Below, piece after piece: positions 39,747-49,753 of a stretch of 64,000 bases of DNA. The DNA comes from Mesorhizobium sp. LSJC280B00. GTDB lineage: Bacteria; Pseudomonadota; Alphaproteobacteria; Rhizobiales; Rhizobiaceae. Position numbers and translations under genes: made by a program. Location of the stretch: positions 20,501-84,500 of the forward strand of contig NZ_AYVL01000009.1 in the NCBI RefSeq assembly GCF_000502835.1. The letters are read 5' to 3'. The notes below the pieces were generated by a model. The model searched no databases and was not told the DNA's origin. It saw only the letters and a list, made by a program, of their open reading frames with translations. The number at the start of each line of letters is the position of its first letter. Position 1 is the stretch's first letter.

Positions 39747-40757
39747 TCAATCGCCCTCGTCCTCATAACCAACGAGATGCAGCGGCCGAGCCGCAATGCC
39801 TTCGAGCTCGCACCAGCGCACCAGCGCCTCCTCGCGGCCATGCGTTACCCAGATTTCTTCGGCGCCGGTCTCCTTGATCGTGGCGGTCAACTCGCCCCAG
39901 TCGGAGTGGTCGGAAATGATCAGCGGCAGCTCGACGCCGCCCTGCTTGGCGCGCTGGCGGATGCGCATCCAGCCTGAGGCGAAGCACGACATCGGATCGG
40001 GAAAACGCCGCGCCCAGCGATCGGCGAAGGCGGATGGCGGGCCGACGACGATGGCGCCGGCAAAGTCGCTTTTTTGGCCGGTCTCGACGGTCGCCGGTTC
40101 CAATGTGCCGAGATCGATATTCTGGCTCTGGTAATACTCGCTGAGCTTGGCCAGCGCGCCGTGGATGTAGATCGGCTTTTCGTAGCCGGCATCGCGCAGC
40201 AGCCGCATGACGCGCTGCGCCTTGCCCAGCGCATAGGCGCCGACCAGATGCGTTCGCTCGGGAAACTGCTCGGTCGATTTCAGCAGCCGGGCGATCTCTT
40301 CGGTATCGGGCGGATGCCGAAACACCGGCAGACCGAACGTCGCCTCGGTGATGAAGACGTCACACTTGAGCGGCTCGAACGGCTCGCAGGTCGCGTCCTT
40401 CTGGCGTTTATAGTCGCCGGACGCGACGATGCACGTACCCTGATGCGCGACCTTGATCTGGGCCGAGCCAAGCACATGACCAGCCGGGTGAAAGCTGACG
40501 GCCACACCGCCAAGCGCAATCGTCTCGCCGAGCACGGCGGCTTGCGTCGTTCCGGCAAAACTGTCGCCGTAGCGCAGCCCCATGATGTCGAGCGTCTGCT
40601 GCGTCGCCATCACCGAGCGGTGGCCGGAGCGGGCATGGTCGGAATGGCCATGTGTGATCAGCGCCCGGTTGACCGGCCGCACCGGGTCGATGAAGAAATC
40701 GCCGGGCGGGCAATACAGCCCTTCCGGCCGGGGATGAAGCAGGTCGCTGGCGCGCAT
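39747..40757 (-). CDS. Ligase-associated DNA exonuclease (metallo-beta-lactamase fold)
   Basis: A 336-residue protein with the metal-binding HGHSDHARSGH block near residue 36, SFHPAGHVLGSAQIKV, VASGDYKRQ and a C-terminal IISDHSDWGEL. These are features of beta-CASP-like nucleases. Members next to ATP-dependent ligases are annotated as ligase-associated 3'-end exonucleases, acting in DNA repair. ATG 40757 starts at the conserved MRASDLLHPRPEGLYCP. Copy 2 of the repeat separates it from the ligase. Confidence 0.88.
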   Translation of the reverse strand: MRASDLLHPRPEGLYCPPGDFFIDPVRPVNRALITHGHSDHARSGHRSVMATQQTLDIMGLRYGDSFAGTTQAAVLGETIALGGVAVSFHPAGHVLGSAQIKVAHQGTCIVASGDYKRQKDATCEPFEPLKCDVFITEATFGLPVFRHPPDTEEIARLLKSTEQFPERTHLVGAYALGKAQRVMRLLRDAGYEKPIYIHGALAKLSEYYQSQNIDLGTLEPATVETGQKSDFAGAIVVGPPSAFADRWARRFPDPMSCFASGWMRIRQRAKQGGVELPLIISDHSDWGELTATIKETGAEEIWVTHGREEALVRWCELEGIAARPLHLVGYEDEGD

Positions 40758-40864
40758 GGCCCCAAGATAGGCGCTAATTCCGGCGCGGGAAGCCTGTTGT
40801 ATGTCACTGCTGACTCCAGCATAGAGCGCAAGCCGGCTGCAAACACCCGGCGGAACCCGATCGC

Positions 40865-41809
40865 ATGAAATCGCTCCAGACCTCGTCCGGCGATTTGACC
40901 GCCGACCGCCGCGCCGACTATGCCGAAATGCTCTATGCATCCGGCGATCATGCGGCAGCGGCGGAATTGCTGCTCGGCGCGCTCGAACTGGCGCCGCAAT
41001 GGCCAGCCGGCTGGTTCCGCCTCGGCGAGATGCAGGAAGCGGCGGGCGCGCGCGATCGTGCCGCGCAGGCCTGGACGACGGCACTGCGGCTCGACCCGGC
41101 GGACAGGCTCGGCGCGGTGCTCAAGCTGCAATTGATCGGCAGGGCAGCGGCGGCCCAGGCGCCGCCCAGCGCCTTTGTCGAGACGCTGTACGACCACTAT
41201 GCCGGGAGTTTCGAGGCTGAACTGGTCGACAGGCTCGGCTATCGTCTGCCCGAATGCCTCGACCGCGCCATCCAGGCAGCACGGCCGGGCCGGTTTTCGC
41301 TGGCGCTCGATCTCGGCTGCGGCACCGGCCTCATGGGCCAGAAGCTGCGGCCGATCGCCGACCGGCTGGAGGGTTACGACATCTCGGCCGCCATGCTGAG
41401 GCAGGCGCGCGCCAAAGGCGTCTACGATCTGCTCGTCAAGACGGACCTGCAGGATTTTTGCTATTCTGGCCCGAAAGCCGATCTGGTGACGGCGGCCGAT
41501 GTGTTCATCTATGTCGGCGCACTCGAAAAGGTGGTGAACAAGATTGCCGGAATGCTTGCCGGCGGCGGTCTGTTTGCGTTGTCCGTCGAGACGCTCCCGG
41601 GCGGAGAATCGTCTGACAGCGCCGGCTTCGCCCTGCTGCCGTCCCGCCGCTACGCGCATTCCCAAAGCTATGTAGAGCGGGTTCTGGACGCCGACGGCTT
41701 TTCAGTCCTGTCGCTGCAGGCAACGATCATCCGGCAGGATCGCCGCCAACCGGTCGAAGGGCTGGCCGTAGTGGCAAGCTTGCTTTCCGGCAGCGTAAAA
41801 TCTGGCTAA
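40865..41809 (+). CDS. TPR-containing SAM-dependent methyltransferase
   Basis: A 314-residue protein. Residues 15-85 form two TPR-like helical repeats (ADYAEMLYASGDHAAAAELL and GWFRLGEMQEAAGARDRAAQ). Residues 110-290 are a class I methyltransferase with LALDLGCGTGLMGQKL as the SAM loop and GYDISAAML after beta 2. The substrate is unknown; the TPR part suggests a protein. It is divergent from the exonuclease gene. Confidence 0.85.
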   Translation: MKSLQTSSGDLTADRRADYAEMLYASGDHAAAAELLLGALELAPQWPAGWFRLGEMQEAAGARDRAAQAWTTALRLDPADRLGAVLKLQLIGRAAAAQAPPSAFVETLYDHYAGSFEAELVDRLGYRLPECLDRAIQAARPGRFSLALDLGCGTGLMGQKLRPIADRLEGYDISAAMLRQARAKGVYDLLVKTDLQDFCYSGPKADLVTAADVFIYVGALEKVVNKIAGMLAGGGLFALSVETLPGGESSDSAGFALLPSRRYAHSQSYVERVLDADGFSVLSLQATIIRQDRRQPVEGLAVVASLLSGSVKSG

Positions 41810-41864
41810 GACTTCTGCCGCTGCGCATGAGAAGCCGCAGCTGCGAACGACAAGGAGCACGTTC

Positions 41865-42221
41865 ATGCGCTGGAACATGACGGTCTTGGCATCTTGCCTG
41901 GCGATGGCCGGCTGCGTCGGCAATTCGATGTCCGAACGGCAGGACGAAAACGTCCAGTCCTCGCTGCAATATGACAAGGTGCCTTGCGATCAATTGCTGG
42001 CGCAACGAAACGGCCTGGCGCAGCAATATCATCTGCCGGTGGACGCCAAGCCGTCCTTCTCCAACCCGGCGACGGGCTTTGGCCCGTTCACGCCGGATAT
42101 GCGCTCGAAAGCCAAGCGCGATGCCGACCAGGCAAGCGGCAAGATCGACGCCATGAACCGGTCGATTGCCCGCCGCGAATGCGGCAAGCCGGCCAAGCAG
42201 AACAAGCTCGGCCTGACCTGA
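41865..42221 (+). CDS. Small hypothetical lipoprotein
   Basis: A 118-residue protein with a lipoprotein signal (MRWNMTVLASCLAMAGC, lipobox AMAGC, lipidated Cys17). The mature part is hydrophilic with two further cysteines. No known domain recognised. AAGGAG precedes the ATG. The gene ends eight bases before the convergent pheA stop. Confidence 0.75.
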   Translation: MRWNMTVLASCLAMAGCVGNSMSERQDENVQSSLQYDKVPCDQLLAQRNGLAQQYHLPVDAKPSFSNPATGFGPFTPDMRSKAKRDADQASGKIDAMNRSIARRECGKPAKQNKLGLT

Positions 42222-42228
42222 CCGGATC

Positions 42229-43092
42229 CTAATCCGCCACCTTCCACTGCTCGCGCGAGGCGCTGGCGGGATAGACGCCGAGAATGCGCATTTCGCGCGA
42301 GAAAAAGCGCAACTCGTCGAGTGCCAGCTTCACCAGCGGATCGTCGGGATGGCCCTCTATGTCGGCGTAGAACAGCGTCGCCGTAAACGCGCCGAGCTGG
42401 TAGCTTTCCAGCTTGGTCATGTTGATGCCGTTGGTGGCAAACCCGCCCATCGCCTTGTAGAGCGCCGCCGGCACGTTGCGGACGCGGAAGATGAAGGTCG
42501 TCATCATCCTGGCGTCGGCCGAGGGGCGCTCGGCCCATTGCTTGTTCTTGGTCAGCACGACGAAGCGGGTGACGTTGCTGTCGGTGTCCTCGACATTCTC
42601 CTCGATGATGTCGAGTCCGTAGAGGGTCGAGGCCAGCGCCGGCGCCAGCGCGGCCATGGTGCGGTCCTTCATCGCGGCGACCATCTTGGCGGCGCCCGCG
42701 GTGTCGCCGGCAACCGTCGCCTTCCAGCCGTTCTTGCGGATGTATTTGCGGCATTGGCCGAGCGCGTGGATGTGGCTGTGCACGGTCCTGATCTCGTCGC
42801 GCCTGACGCCGCGCAGCACCATCAGCTGGAAGTGGATCGGCAGAAAGTATTCGCCGATGATGTGCAGCTTCGATTCCGGCAAGAGGTGATGAATGTCGGC
42901 GACGCGGCCGGCAATGGTGTTCTCGATCGGGATCATCGCCAGATCGGCCTTGCCGGTCTCGACGGCGTTGAAGGCGTCCTCGAAGGTCGGGCACGGCAAC
43001 GGCTCCATCGACGGGAACATGTTGCGGCAGGCGGTGTCGGAATTGGCGCCCGGCTCGCCCTGGAAGGATATTTTGTTGGTCTTTTCAGGCAT
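42229..43092 (-). CDS. pheA: Prephenate dehydratase
   Basis: A 287-residue monofunctional enzyme making phenylpyruvate from prephenate. The catalytic domain has FQGEPGANSDTACRNMFP and the active-site stretch SNVTRFVVLTK (the Thr-Arg-Phe triad). A C-terminal ACT domain with TNGINMTKLESYQ should bind phenylalanine for feedback control. The order pheA-kdsB-cycM is common in Rhizobiales. Confidence 0.95.
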   Translation of the reverse strand: MPEKTNKISFQGEPGANSDTACRNMFPSMEPLPCPTFEDAFNAVETGKADLAMIPIENTIAGRVADIHHLLPESKLHIIGEYFLPIHFQLMVLRGVRRDEIRTVHSHIHALGQCRKYIRKNGWKATVAGDTAGAAKMVAAMKDRTMAALAPALASTLYGLDIIEENVEDTDSNVTRFVVLTKNKQWAERPSADARMMTTFIFRVRNVPAALYKAMGGFATNGINMTKLESYQLGAFTATLFYADIEGHPDDPLVKLALDELRFFSREMRILGVYPASASREQWKVAD

Positions 43093-43125
43093 GCGCAGAG
43101 TCTCGGGAATTGGGGGAAGAATTTC

Positions 43126-43854
43126 TTAGTTGGAAAGGAGCGCCCTGGCGCGTTCGAGATCGTCCGGCGTATCGACGCCAAGCGGCACCGACTGGACGAT
43201 CTCCGCATCGATGCGCATGCCGGCCTCCAGCGCCCGCAACTGCTCCAGCCGCTCGCGGCGCTCCAGCGGCGACGGCCTTAGCGCAACGAAGCGTTCGAGT
43301 GCGGCGCGGCGATAGGCATAGAGGCCGATATGATGGTAGAGCGGGCCTTCGCCCCAAGGGGCGGTGGCGCGGGTGAAATAGAGCGCCCTGAGCCGCGTCG
43401 TCGAGAGTGGCGAGCCGACCAGCTTGACGACGTTCGGATTGGTCTTTTCCTCGTCGCGTACGATCTCGACGCAGAGCGTGGCGATGTCGACCGCTGCGTT
43501 CTCGAAAGGCTTCAGCGCGGCGCCGATAACAAGGGGGTCGATGGTCGGCAGATCGCCCTGCACATTGACGATGGTCTCGACGCTGTTGCCAGGGTCGAGA
43601 ATGGTCAGCGCTTCGAAGATGCGGTCGGAACCGGTTTCGTGGTCCGCCCGCGTCATCACCGCCTCGAAACCATGCGCGCGCACCGCCTCCGCAACGCCTT
43701 GCGTATCGGTGGCGACGACGACCCGGCCGAGCCCGGCCTCGGCAGCGCGGCGGGCGACGTGGACGATCATTGGAGTGCCGGCAATGTCGGCGAGCGGCTT
43801 GCCCGGCAGGCGGGTCGAGGCCATGCGGGCCGGGATCAGGATGAGGGTGGACAT
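43126..43854 (-). CDS. kdsB: 3-deoxy-manno-octulosonate cytidylyltransferase
   Basis: A 242-residue enzyme that makes CMP-KDO for lipopolysaccharide inner core. It has [20 protein letters not shown] at the N-terminus (CTP binding), [24 protein letters not shown] and [15 protein letters not shown] 43854 was chosen because it begins at the conserved domain; the longer reading adds 30 unlike residues. It is divergent from cycM. Confidence 0.95.
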   Translation of the reverse strand: MSTLILIPARMASTRLPGKPLADIAGTPMIVHVARRAAEAGLGRVVVATDTQGVAEAVRAHGFEAVMTRADHETGSDRIFEALTILDPGNSVETIVNVQGDLPTIDPLVIGAALKPFENAAVDIATLCVEIVRDEEKTNPNVVKLVGSPLSTTRLRALYFTRATAPWGEGPLYHHIGLYAYRRAALERFVALRPSPLERRERLEQLRALEAGMRIDAEIVQSVPLGVDTPDDLERARALLSN

Positions 43855-44046
43855 GAGGCGGGCAGGGGCTCGAAAAAGAGGAGGACAAAAGTGGCAAAAG
43901 GTCTCACTGGCAGCGCCCTTATAGGTGTTGCAACGCCGGAGCAAAAGACCTAGTTTCCGCGCGATTTGACCGCCTCGCAGGGTGGTTCACGATACCGACG
44001 GACGGAGTGGACGGATCGGTCCGCCGGAAAAGGGAGCCTGGGGCGT

Positions 44047-44700
44047 ATGGATTCCAACGAAGTCAACAAGCTGCTCGCCGGTCTCCTCGGCACCGTGTTC
44101 ATCGTCTTTTCCGTTGGCATCGTGTCCGACGCGCTGTTTGCCTCGCCGGCGCCGGAAAAGCCCGGCTTCGCCATCGAGGCGACCGAGCCCGCCGAAGGCG
44201 GCCCGGCCGCTCCCGCCGCGGCCGTGAAGCCGATTGCCGAGCTGCTGACCACTGCCAACGCCGAAGCGGGCGCCGCCATCTTCAAGAAATGCCAGGCTTG
44301 CCACTCCGGCGAAAAGGGTGGCCCCAACAAGGTCGGCCCCGATCTCTGGGACATCATCGACCGTCCGGTCGCCGAGCATGAGGGCTTTGCCTATTCGGCC
44401 GGCATGAAGGAGTTCTCCAAGGGCGGCAGCGAGAAGTGGACCTACGACAATCTCAACCACTTCATCACCTCGCCGAAGAAGTTCGTGAAGGGCACCGCGA
44501 TGGGCTTCGCCGGCCTGCCCAAGGATGAGGACCGCGCCAACGTCATCGCCTATCTGCGCACGCTGTCGGACAATCCGAAGCCGCTGCCGGCGCCCGGCGC
44601 CTCGGCCGAAAATGAGCCCGCCAAGCCGCCCGAAGGTGCGGCCCCTGCCAAGCCGGCAGAAGGCGCGGCGCCAGCCGCCCCGGCGGCACCCGCAAAATAA
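44047..44700 (+). CDS. cycM: Membrane-anchored cytochrome c, CycM-like
   Basis: A 217-residue c-type cytochrome. An uncleaved N-terminal membrane segment (LLAGLLGTVFIVFSVGIV) is followed by the haem site KCQACH (C82, C85, H86) and a Met-containing loop KGTAMGFAGLPK that likely supplies the sixth ligand. A Pro/Ala/Lys-rich tail ends the protein. CycM carries electrons between the bc1 complex and cytochrome oxidase. A clear terminator follows. Confidence 0.92.
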   Translation: MDSNEVNKLLAGLLGTVFIVFSVGIVSDALFASPAPEKPGFAIEATEPAEGGPAAPAAAVKPIAELLTTANAEAGAAIFKKCQACHSGEKGGPNKVGPDLWDIIDRPVAEHEGFAYSAGMKEFSKGGSEKWTYDNLNHFITSPKKFVKGTAMGFAGLPKDEDRANVIAYLRTLSDNPKPLPAPGASAENEPAKPPEGAAPAKPAEGAAPAAPAAPAK

Positions 44701-44724
44701 CAAAACTGTAATGACATTATCCTT

Positions 44725-44753
44725 GAAAAAGCCGGGTTCAGCCCGGCTTTTTC
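44725..44753 (+). terminator. Rho-independent terminator after cycM
   Basis: A 12-bp stem (GAAAAAGCCGGG with CCCGGCTTTTTC) and 5-base loop, starting 25 bases after the cycM stop. The A and T runs on either side make it workable in both directions. Confidence 0.9.
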
Positions 44754-44873
44754 GTTAGGAAAAATGCATATGCGACGACAAAGCCGCTCGGTTGCGGTTT
44801 TCAGCGCCGCCAAATGATCTAGATTGGGCCCAGACGCTATGGTGACGGCGCTATATCGCGAAGAGGAGAACGC

Positions 44874-46760
44874 ATGACGGTTGGCCGAGCGCGGACGCTT
44901 CTGAAATCGGTGCTGATGCTGGCTGCCTTTGCCGGCGGCCTGCAGGCGGCCTTTGCGGACGAATGGCGCACGACCTCCTCGCTGATCGGCGAATCCAAAT
45001 ACGGCGACAATTTCCAGCACTACGACTACGTCAATCCGGATGCGCCGAAGGGCGGCACGCTGAATTCGGTGGTGCTCGGCACGTTCGACAGCTTCAATCC
45101 CTATATTGTGCAGGGTTCGTTCGCCGCCGGCTTCGCCCAATTCGGCGGCGGCCTGCTCTACGACACGCTGATGGAGCAGGCGACCGACGAGGGCAGCACC
45201 AGCCATACGCTGATCGCCGACGCCTACAAATATCCGGCCGACTATTCCTCGGCGACCTACCGGCTCGATCCGCGGGCCAAATGGCATGACGGCCAGCCGA
45301 TCACCACCGAGGACGTGATCTGGTCGTTCCAGGTGCTGAAGGCCAACAGCCCGATGTACAGCCGCTATTTCGAGAACGTCACCGACGCGGTCGCGATCTC
45401 CGATCGCGAGGTCGAGTTCCATTTCAGCCAGAAGGGCAACCGCGAACTGCCGAAGATCCTCGGCGATCTCGTCGTGCTGCCCAAGCATTGGTGGGAAGGC
45501 ACCGATGCCAAAGGCAAGAAGCGCGATATCACAAGGCCGACGCAGGAGCCGCCGCTCGGCTCCGCAGCTTACAAGATCGCCAGCTTCAAGCCGGGCTCGG
45601 AAATCGTCTGGCAGCGCGTGCCGGATTACTGGGCGGCCAAACTGCCGGTGAAGATCGGCCGCGAGAATTTCGACAGGCAGCGTTTTACCTATTTTCTCGA
45701 CGACAATGCCTCCTGGCAGGCCTTCACCAAGGGCGGATTCCAGGATCTTCGCCCTGAGTCACGTGCCCAGCGATGGGCAGTCGAGTATAATTTCCCGGCC
45801 ATCAAGGCGGGGGACGTCATAAAAGCGGAATATCCTACGACGTCGCCGGAACCCATGCAGGCCTATGTCATGAATACGCGCCGGCCGCTTTTTCAGGACG
45901 TGCGCGTGCGCGAGGCTCTGACCCACGCCTACGATTTCGAGAGCATGAACCGCACCATCTTCTTCGGCGCCTATACGCGCACGGACAGTTACTTCGAAGG
46001 TGGTGATTTGGCCTCAAGCGGCCTGCCGCAGGGGAAGGAATTGGAAATCCTGCAACAATATCGCGACAAGCTGCCGCCCGAACTATTCACCCAGGAGTTC
46101 AAGCTGCCCGTCTACAACACGCCGCAGTCGGGGCGTGAAAATCTTCGGAAAGCCTATGAGCTTTTGAAGCAAGCGGGGTGGATCAACCGAGGCGGCAAGC
46201 TGGTCAATGAAAAGACCGGCGAACCGTTCAGGATCGAGTTTCTGGGCAACGATCCCGTGGACGAACGCGTTGCCGCGCCTTTGATCGATAATCTCAAACG
46301 CCTCGGCATCGACGCGACGCTGCGTATTGTTGACGACAGCCAGTACACAAACCGGACCCGCGCCTTCGATTTCGATATGCTGGCGCTTGCAGGCTTCCAG
46401 CAATCCAACTCGCCGGGCAACGAACAGCGCGATTTTTTCAGCTCCACTGCAGCCGATACCTCCGGGTCACGCAATTTGGCGGGCATCAAGAACCCGGTCG
46501 TCGACGCGCTTATCGACCGAGTGATCTTTGCCACCGATCGGGACGATCTCATGGTGGCCACCCATGCGCTGGACCGAGTGTTGCTCTGGAATTATTACAT
46601 GATCCCACAATGGCACCTGGGAAAAATTCGTGTCGCCTACTGGAACAAGTTCGGCATTCCGGCAAAGCAGCCAAGCTACCTAGGCGTCGACCAGAATTCC
46701 TGGTGGATCGACCCGGACAAGGAAAAGGCGCTGGCGGCCAAATACAAGAGCGGCAATTGA
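44874..46760 (+). CDS. yejA1: Peptide ABC transporter substrate-binding protein YejA (first copy)
   Basis: A 628-residue family-5 binding protein. The signal peptide ends near AFA (residue 28). Motifs: YDYVNPDAPKGGTLN, WHDGQPITTEDVIWSFQVLK, GSAAYKIASFKPG and WWIDPDKEKALAA at the C-terminus. YejABEF takes up peptides such as microcin C and contributes to resistance to antimicrobial peptides in related bacteria. AGGAG precedes the ATG. The stop overlaps the start of the second yejA by one base. Confidence 0.93.
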   Translation: MTVGRARTLLKSVLMLAAFAGGLQAAFADEWRTTSSLIGESKYGDNFQHYDYVNPDAPKGGTLNSVVLGTFDSFNPYIVQGSFAAGFAQFGGGLLYDTLMEQATDEGSTSHTLIADAYKYPADYSSATYRLDPRAKWHDGQPITTEDVIWSFQVLKANSPMYSRYFENVTDAVAISDREVEFHFSQKGNRELPKILGDLVVLPKHWWEGTDAKGKKRDITRPTQEPPLGSAAYKIASFKPGSEIVWQRVPDYWAAKLPVKIGRENFDRQRFTYFLDDNASWQAFTKGGFQDLRPESRAQRWAVEYNFPAIKAGDVIKAEYPTTSPEPMQAYVMNTRRPLFQDVRVREALTHAYDFESMNRTIFFGAYTRTDSYFEGGDLASSGLPQGKELEILQQYRDKLPPELFTQEFKLPVYNTPQSGRENLRKAYELLKQAGWINRGGKLVNEKTGEPFRIEFLGNDPVDERVAAPLIDNLKRLGIDATLRIVDDSQYTNRTRAFDFDMLALAGFQQSNSPGNEQRDFFSSTAADTSGSRNLAGIKNPVVDALIDRVIFATDRDDLMVATHALDRVLLWNYYMIPQWHLGKIRVAYWNKFGIPAKQPSYLGVDQNSWWIDPDKEKALAAKYKSGN

Positions 46761-48628
46761 TGGCAGCGCTGCCTCGTCGCGACTTCCTCGCCCTGGGCGG
46801 TGCTGCCGCCGCTGCGGCACTGCTGCCAGGCCGAGCTTTCGCGGCCATTCCGACCGGCGTGAAACTGCACGGGTTGTCAGCTTTTGGCGATCTCAAATAC
46901 GGGCCGGATTTCACGCATTTCGACTATGTCAATCCAGACGCTCCCAAGGGCGGCCGGATGAATTTCGGCCCGCCGAACTCCACCCTCAATCAGAGCTTTC
47001 TGACTTTCAACACGTTGAACTCGCTGGTGTTGAAGGGGGATTCGCCGCCGCGCACCGAGCTCTGTTTCGATTCGCTGATGGCAAGGGCGCTCGATGAGCC
47101 GGATGCGGTCTACGGCGTGCTTGCCGAATCCGTTACCTTGTCGCAGGACCGCAACGGCTTCCGCTTCAGCCTGCGGCCACAAGCACGCTTCCATGACGGC
47201 TCGCCCCTGACGGCCGAGGACGTTGCCTTCGCCTTGAACCTCTACAAAGACCGGGGACACCCGAACCTTTCCCAAGCGCTGCGGCATATGACGGATGCGG
47301 TCGCAATCGATCCGCTTACTGTCAGCCTTACCTTCAACGGCAAACAGTCGGCGCAGAATATCCTCGCGATCGCCGTAATGCCGATCGTGTCCAAAGCCTT
47401 CTATACGGCCAATGATTTCGACGCCTCGACGATGACCCCGCCGCTCAGCTCCGGGCCGTACAAGATGGGACGGGTCGTGGCCGGGCAGACTATCGAATAT
47501 GAACGCGTCGCCGACTATTGGGGGCGCGATCTCGCCGTGAACCGCGGGCTTAATAATTTCGACCGTATCCGTATCGATTTCTATCTTGATCGCCAGGCAG
47601 CGTTTGAAGCGTTCAAGAAAGGCGATACGCATTTTCGCGAGGAATTCACCGCGCGGGTATGGGCGACCGGTTACGACTTTCCGGCCCTGAAGGACGGCAG
47701 GGTCGTCAAACGGGAATTTCCCGGCGAGAAATCGCCCGACATGCAGGCTGTCGCGCTGAACCAGCGCCGGCCGCAATTCCGCGATGTGCGCGTGAGACAG
47801 GCGATCGCCTATTGCTTCGATTTCGAATGGACCAAGCGGGTACTGTTTTTCGGCTCCTACGAGCGCTCGCAATCGAACTTCGAACGATCGGACTACAAGG
47901 CCGAGGGCCTGCCCTCGCCCCAGGAATTGAAACTGCTGGAGCCGTTTCGAGCCGAGTTGCCGCCGGAAACCTTCGGCGAACCGGTGGTGCAACCCGTCTC
48001 GGACGGTTCCGGTCACGACCGTAAGGTGCTGCGCGAAGCTTCGAGACTGCTTGCCGAAGCCGGCTGGAAGCGAGCGGGCAATTTCGTCGTCAATGAGAAG
48101 GGCGAGCGACTGCGGGTGGAAATGCTGGCCGAGGACGAGGGTCTCGTTCGCATTTTCGCGCCGTGGTCCGAGAATATGAAGGCGATTGGCATCGACGCTT
48201 CGATCCGGCAGGTCGATTCGACGCAATTTGAAGCGCGGCAAAGCAACTACGATTTCGATTTCAACATGCTACATTGGTTGATCGGGGCGACGCCTACTGC
48301 CGACGGCCTGGAAATCCTCTACAATTCCCGGATGGCGAAAACGCCGGGGATGCGCGACTATCCGGGCACGGAAAGCAAAGCCATCGACGCGCTGATCGAG
48401 GCAGCCGGCAAGGCGCAGAGCCGGATCGAACTCGTCACAGCGCTCAACGCGCTCGATCGGGTCTTGCGCGCGCGGCTAGACTGGATTCCAACATATCATC
48501 TGGCGAATCACCGGGCAGCCTTCTGGGACATGTTCGGCTTTCCCGCTCAAAAGCCGGATTACGACTTTCCGGTCGAGACGCTGTGGTGGTTCGACAAAGA
48601 CAAGGCGGCAAAGATTGGCAAAGCCTGA
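46760..48628 (+). CDS. yejA2: Peptide ABC transporter substrate-binding protein YejA (second copy)
   Basis: A 622-residue paralogue of the preceding protein. It starts MAALPRRDFLALGGAAAAAA, a good Tat signal, unlike the first copy, so the two may be exported by different routes. It shares FDYVNPDAPKGGRMN, FHDGSPLTAEDVAFAL and WWFDKDKAAKIG. Two tandem binding proteins may widen peptide specificity. Codon choice looks less G/C-biased than in flanking genes. Confidence 0.92.
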   Translation: MAALPRRDFLALGGAAAAAALLPGRAFAAIPTGVKLHGLSAFGDLKYGPDFTHFDYVNPDAPKGGRMNFGPPNSTLNQSFLTFNTLNSLVLKGDSPPRTELCFDSLMARALDEPDAVYGVLAESVTLSQDRNGFRFSLRPQARFHDGSPLTAEDVAFALNLYKDRGHPNLSQALRHMTDAVAIDPLTVSLTFNGKQSAQNILAIAVMPIVSKAFYTANDFDASTMTPPLSSGPYKMGRVVAGQTIEYERVADYWGRDLAVNRGLNNFDRIRIDFYLDRQAAFEAFKKGDTHFREEFTARVWATGYDFPALKDGRVVKREFPGEKSPDMQAVALNQRRPQFRDVRVRQAIAYCFDFEWTKRVLFFGSYERSQSNFERSDYKAEGLPSPQELKLLEPFRAELPPETFGEPVVQPVSDGSGHDRKVLREASRLLAEAGWKRAGNFVVNEKGERLRVEMLAEDEGLVRIFAPWSENMKAIGIDASIRQVDSTQFEARQSNYDFDFNMLHWLIGATPTADGLEILYNSRMAKTPGMRDYPGTESKAIDALIEAAGKAQSRIELVTALNALDRVLRARLDWIPTYHLANHRAAFWDMFGFPAQKPDYDFPVETLWWFDKDKAAKIGKA

Positions 48629-48658
48629 GATTTTTGCACAAGCGAGGCAGGGAACCTG

Positions 48659-49753
48659 ATGGGCGCCTATATACTGCGCCGCATCCTTTTGATGATCCCG
48701 ACCCTGTTCGGCATCATGGCGGTGTCATTTGCCGTCATCCAGTTTGCTCCAGGCGGGCCGGTCGAGCAGGTCATCGCCAGGCTGACCAACCAGGGCGGCA
48801 GCGATCGCCTCGGCGGCGGCGGGGGTGATGCCGGCGGCGCCAATTTCGATGTCGCCGGTGACGTCGGCTCGAAATACCGCGGCGCGCAAGGGCTCGATCC
48901 GGAATTCATCAAGAAGCTGGAGAAGCAGTTCGGTTTCGACAAGCCGCCGCTCGAGCGCTTCGGCATGATGCTGTGGAACTATCTCCGCTTCGATTTCGGC
49001 GACAGCTACTTCCGCGACATCTCAGTGCTCGACCTGATCCTGGAAAAGATGCCGGTGTCGATCTCGATCGGGCTGTGGATCACGCTTTTATCCTACCTGA
49101 TCTCGATCCCGCTCGGCATCCGCAAGGCGGTCAAGGACGGCTCCACTTTCGACGTCTGGACCAGCGGCGTCGTCATCGTCGGCTACGCCATTCCGGGCTT
49201 CCTGTTCGGCATCTTGCTGATGGTGCTGTTTGCCGGCGGCTCGTTCTGGGACTGGTTTCCGCTGCGCGGCATCACCTCCGACAATTGGGACCAGCTGTCC
49301 TGGCCGCAGCGGATCGTCGACTATTTCTGGCATATGACCCTGCCGCTGACCGCGCTGGTGCTGTCGGCCTTCGCCACGACGACGCTGCTCACCAAGAATT
49401 CCTTCCTCGAGGAAATCCGCAAGCAATATGTGGTCACCGCCCGCGCCAAGGGCCTGTCGGAGCGGCAGGTGCTCTATGGCCACGTCTTCCGCAACGCCAT
49501 GCTGATCGTCATCGCCGGTTTTCCCGGTGCTTTCATCTCGGCCTTCTTCACCGGCTCGCTGCTGATCGAGAACATATTTTCGCTCGACGGCCTCGGCCTG
49601 CTCGGCTTCAACTCGGTGGTGCAGCGCGACTATCCGGTGGTGTTCGCCAATCTCTACATCTTCTCGCTGCTTGGCCTGTTCGTCGGGCTGCTGTCCGACC
49701 TGATCTACACCTGGGTCGATCCGCGCATCGACTTCGAGCGGAGAGACGTCTGA
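48659..49753 (+). CDS. yejB: Peptide ABC transporter permease
   Basis: A 364-residue inner-membrane permease beginning [21 protein letters not shown] Gly-rich loop ([20 protein letters not shown]) between the first and second helices is typical of YejB. The EAA loop is [17 protein letters not shown] and the tail is [17 protein letters not shown]. Its stop overlaps the yejE start by one base. Confidence 0.94.
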   Translation: MGAYILRRILLMIPTLFGIMAVSFAVIQFAPGGPVEQVIARLTNQGGSDRLGGGGGDAGGANFDVAGDVGSKYRGAQGLDPEFIKKLEKQFGFDKPPLERFGMMLWNYLRFDFGDSYFRDISVLDLILEKMPVSISIGLWITLLSYLISIPLGIRKAVKDGSTFDVWTSGVVIVGYAIPGFLFGILLMVLFAGGSFWDWFPLRGITSDNWDQLSWPQRIVDYFWHMTLPLTALVLSAFATTTLLTKNSFLEEIRKQYVVTARAKGLSERQVLYGHVFRNAMLIVIAGFPGAFISAFFTGSLLIENIFSLDGLGLLGFNSVVQRDYPVVFANLYIFSLLGLFVGLLSDLIYTWVDPRIDFERRDV

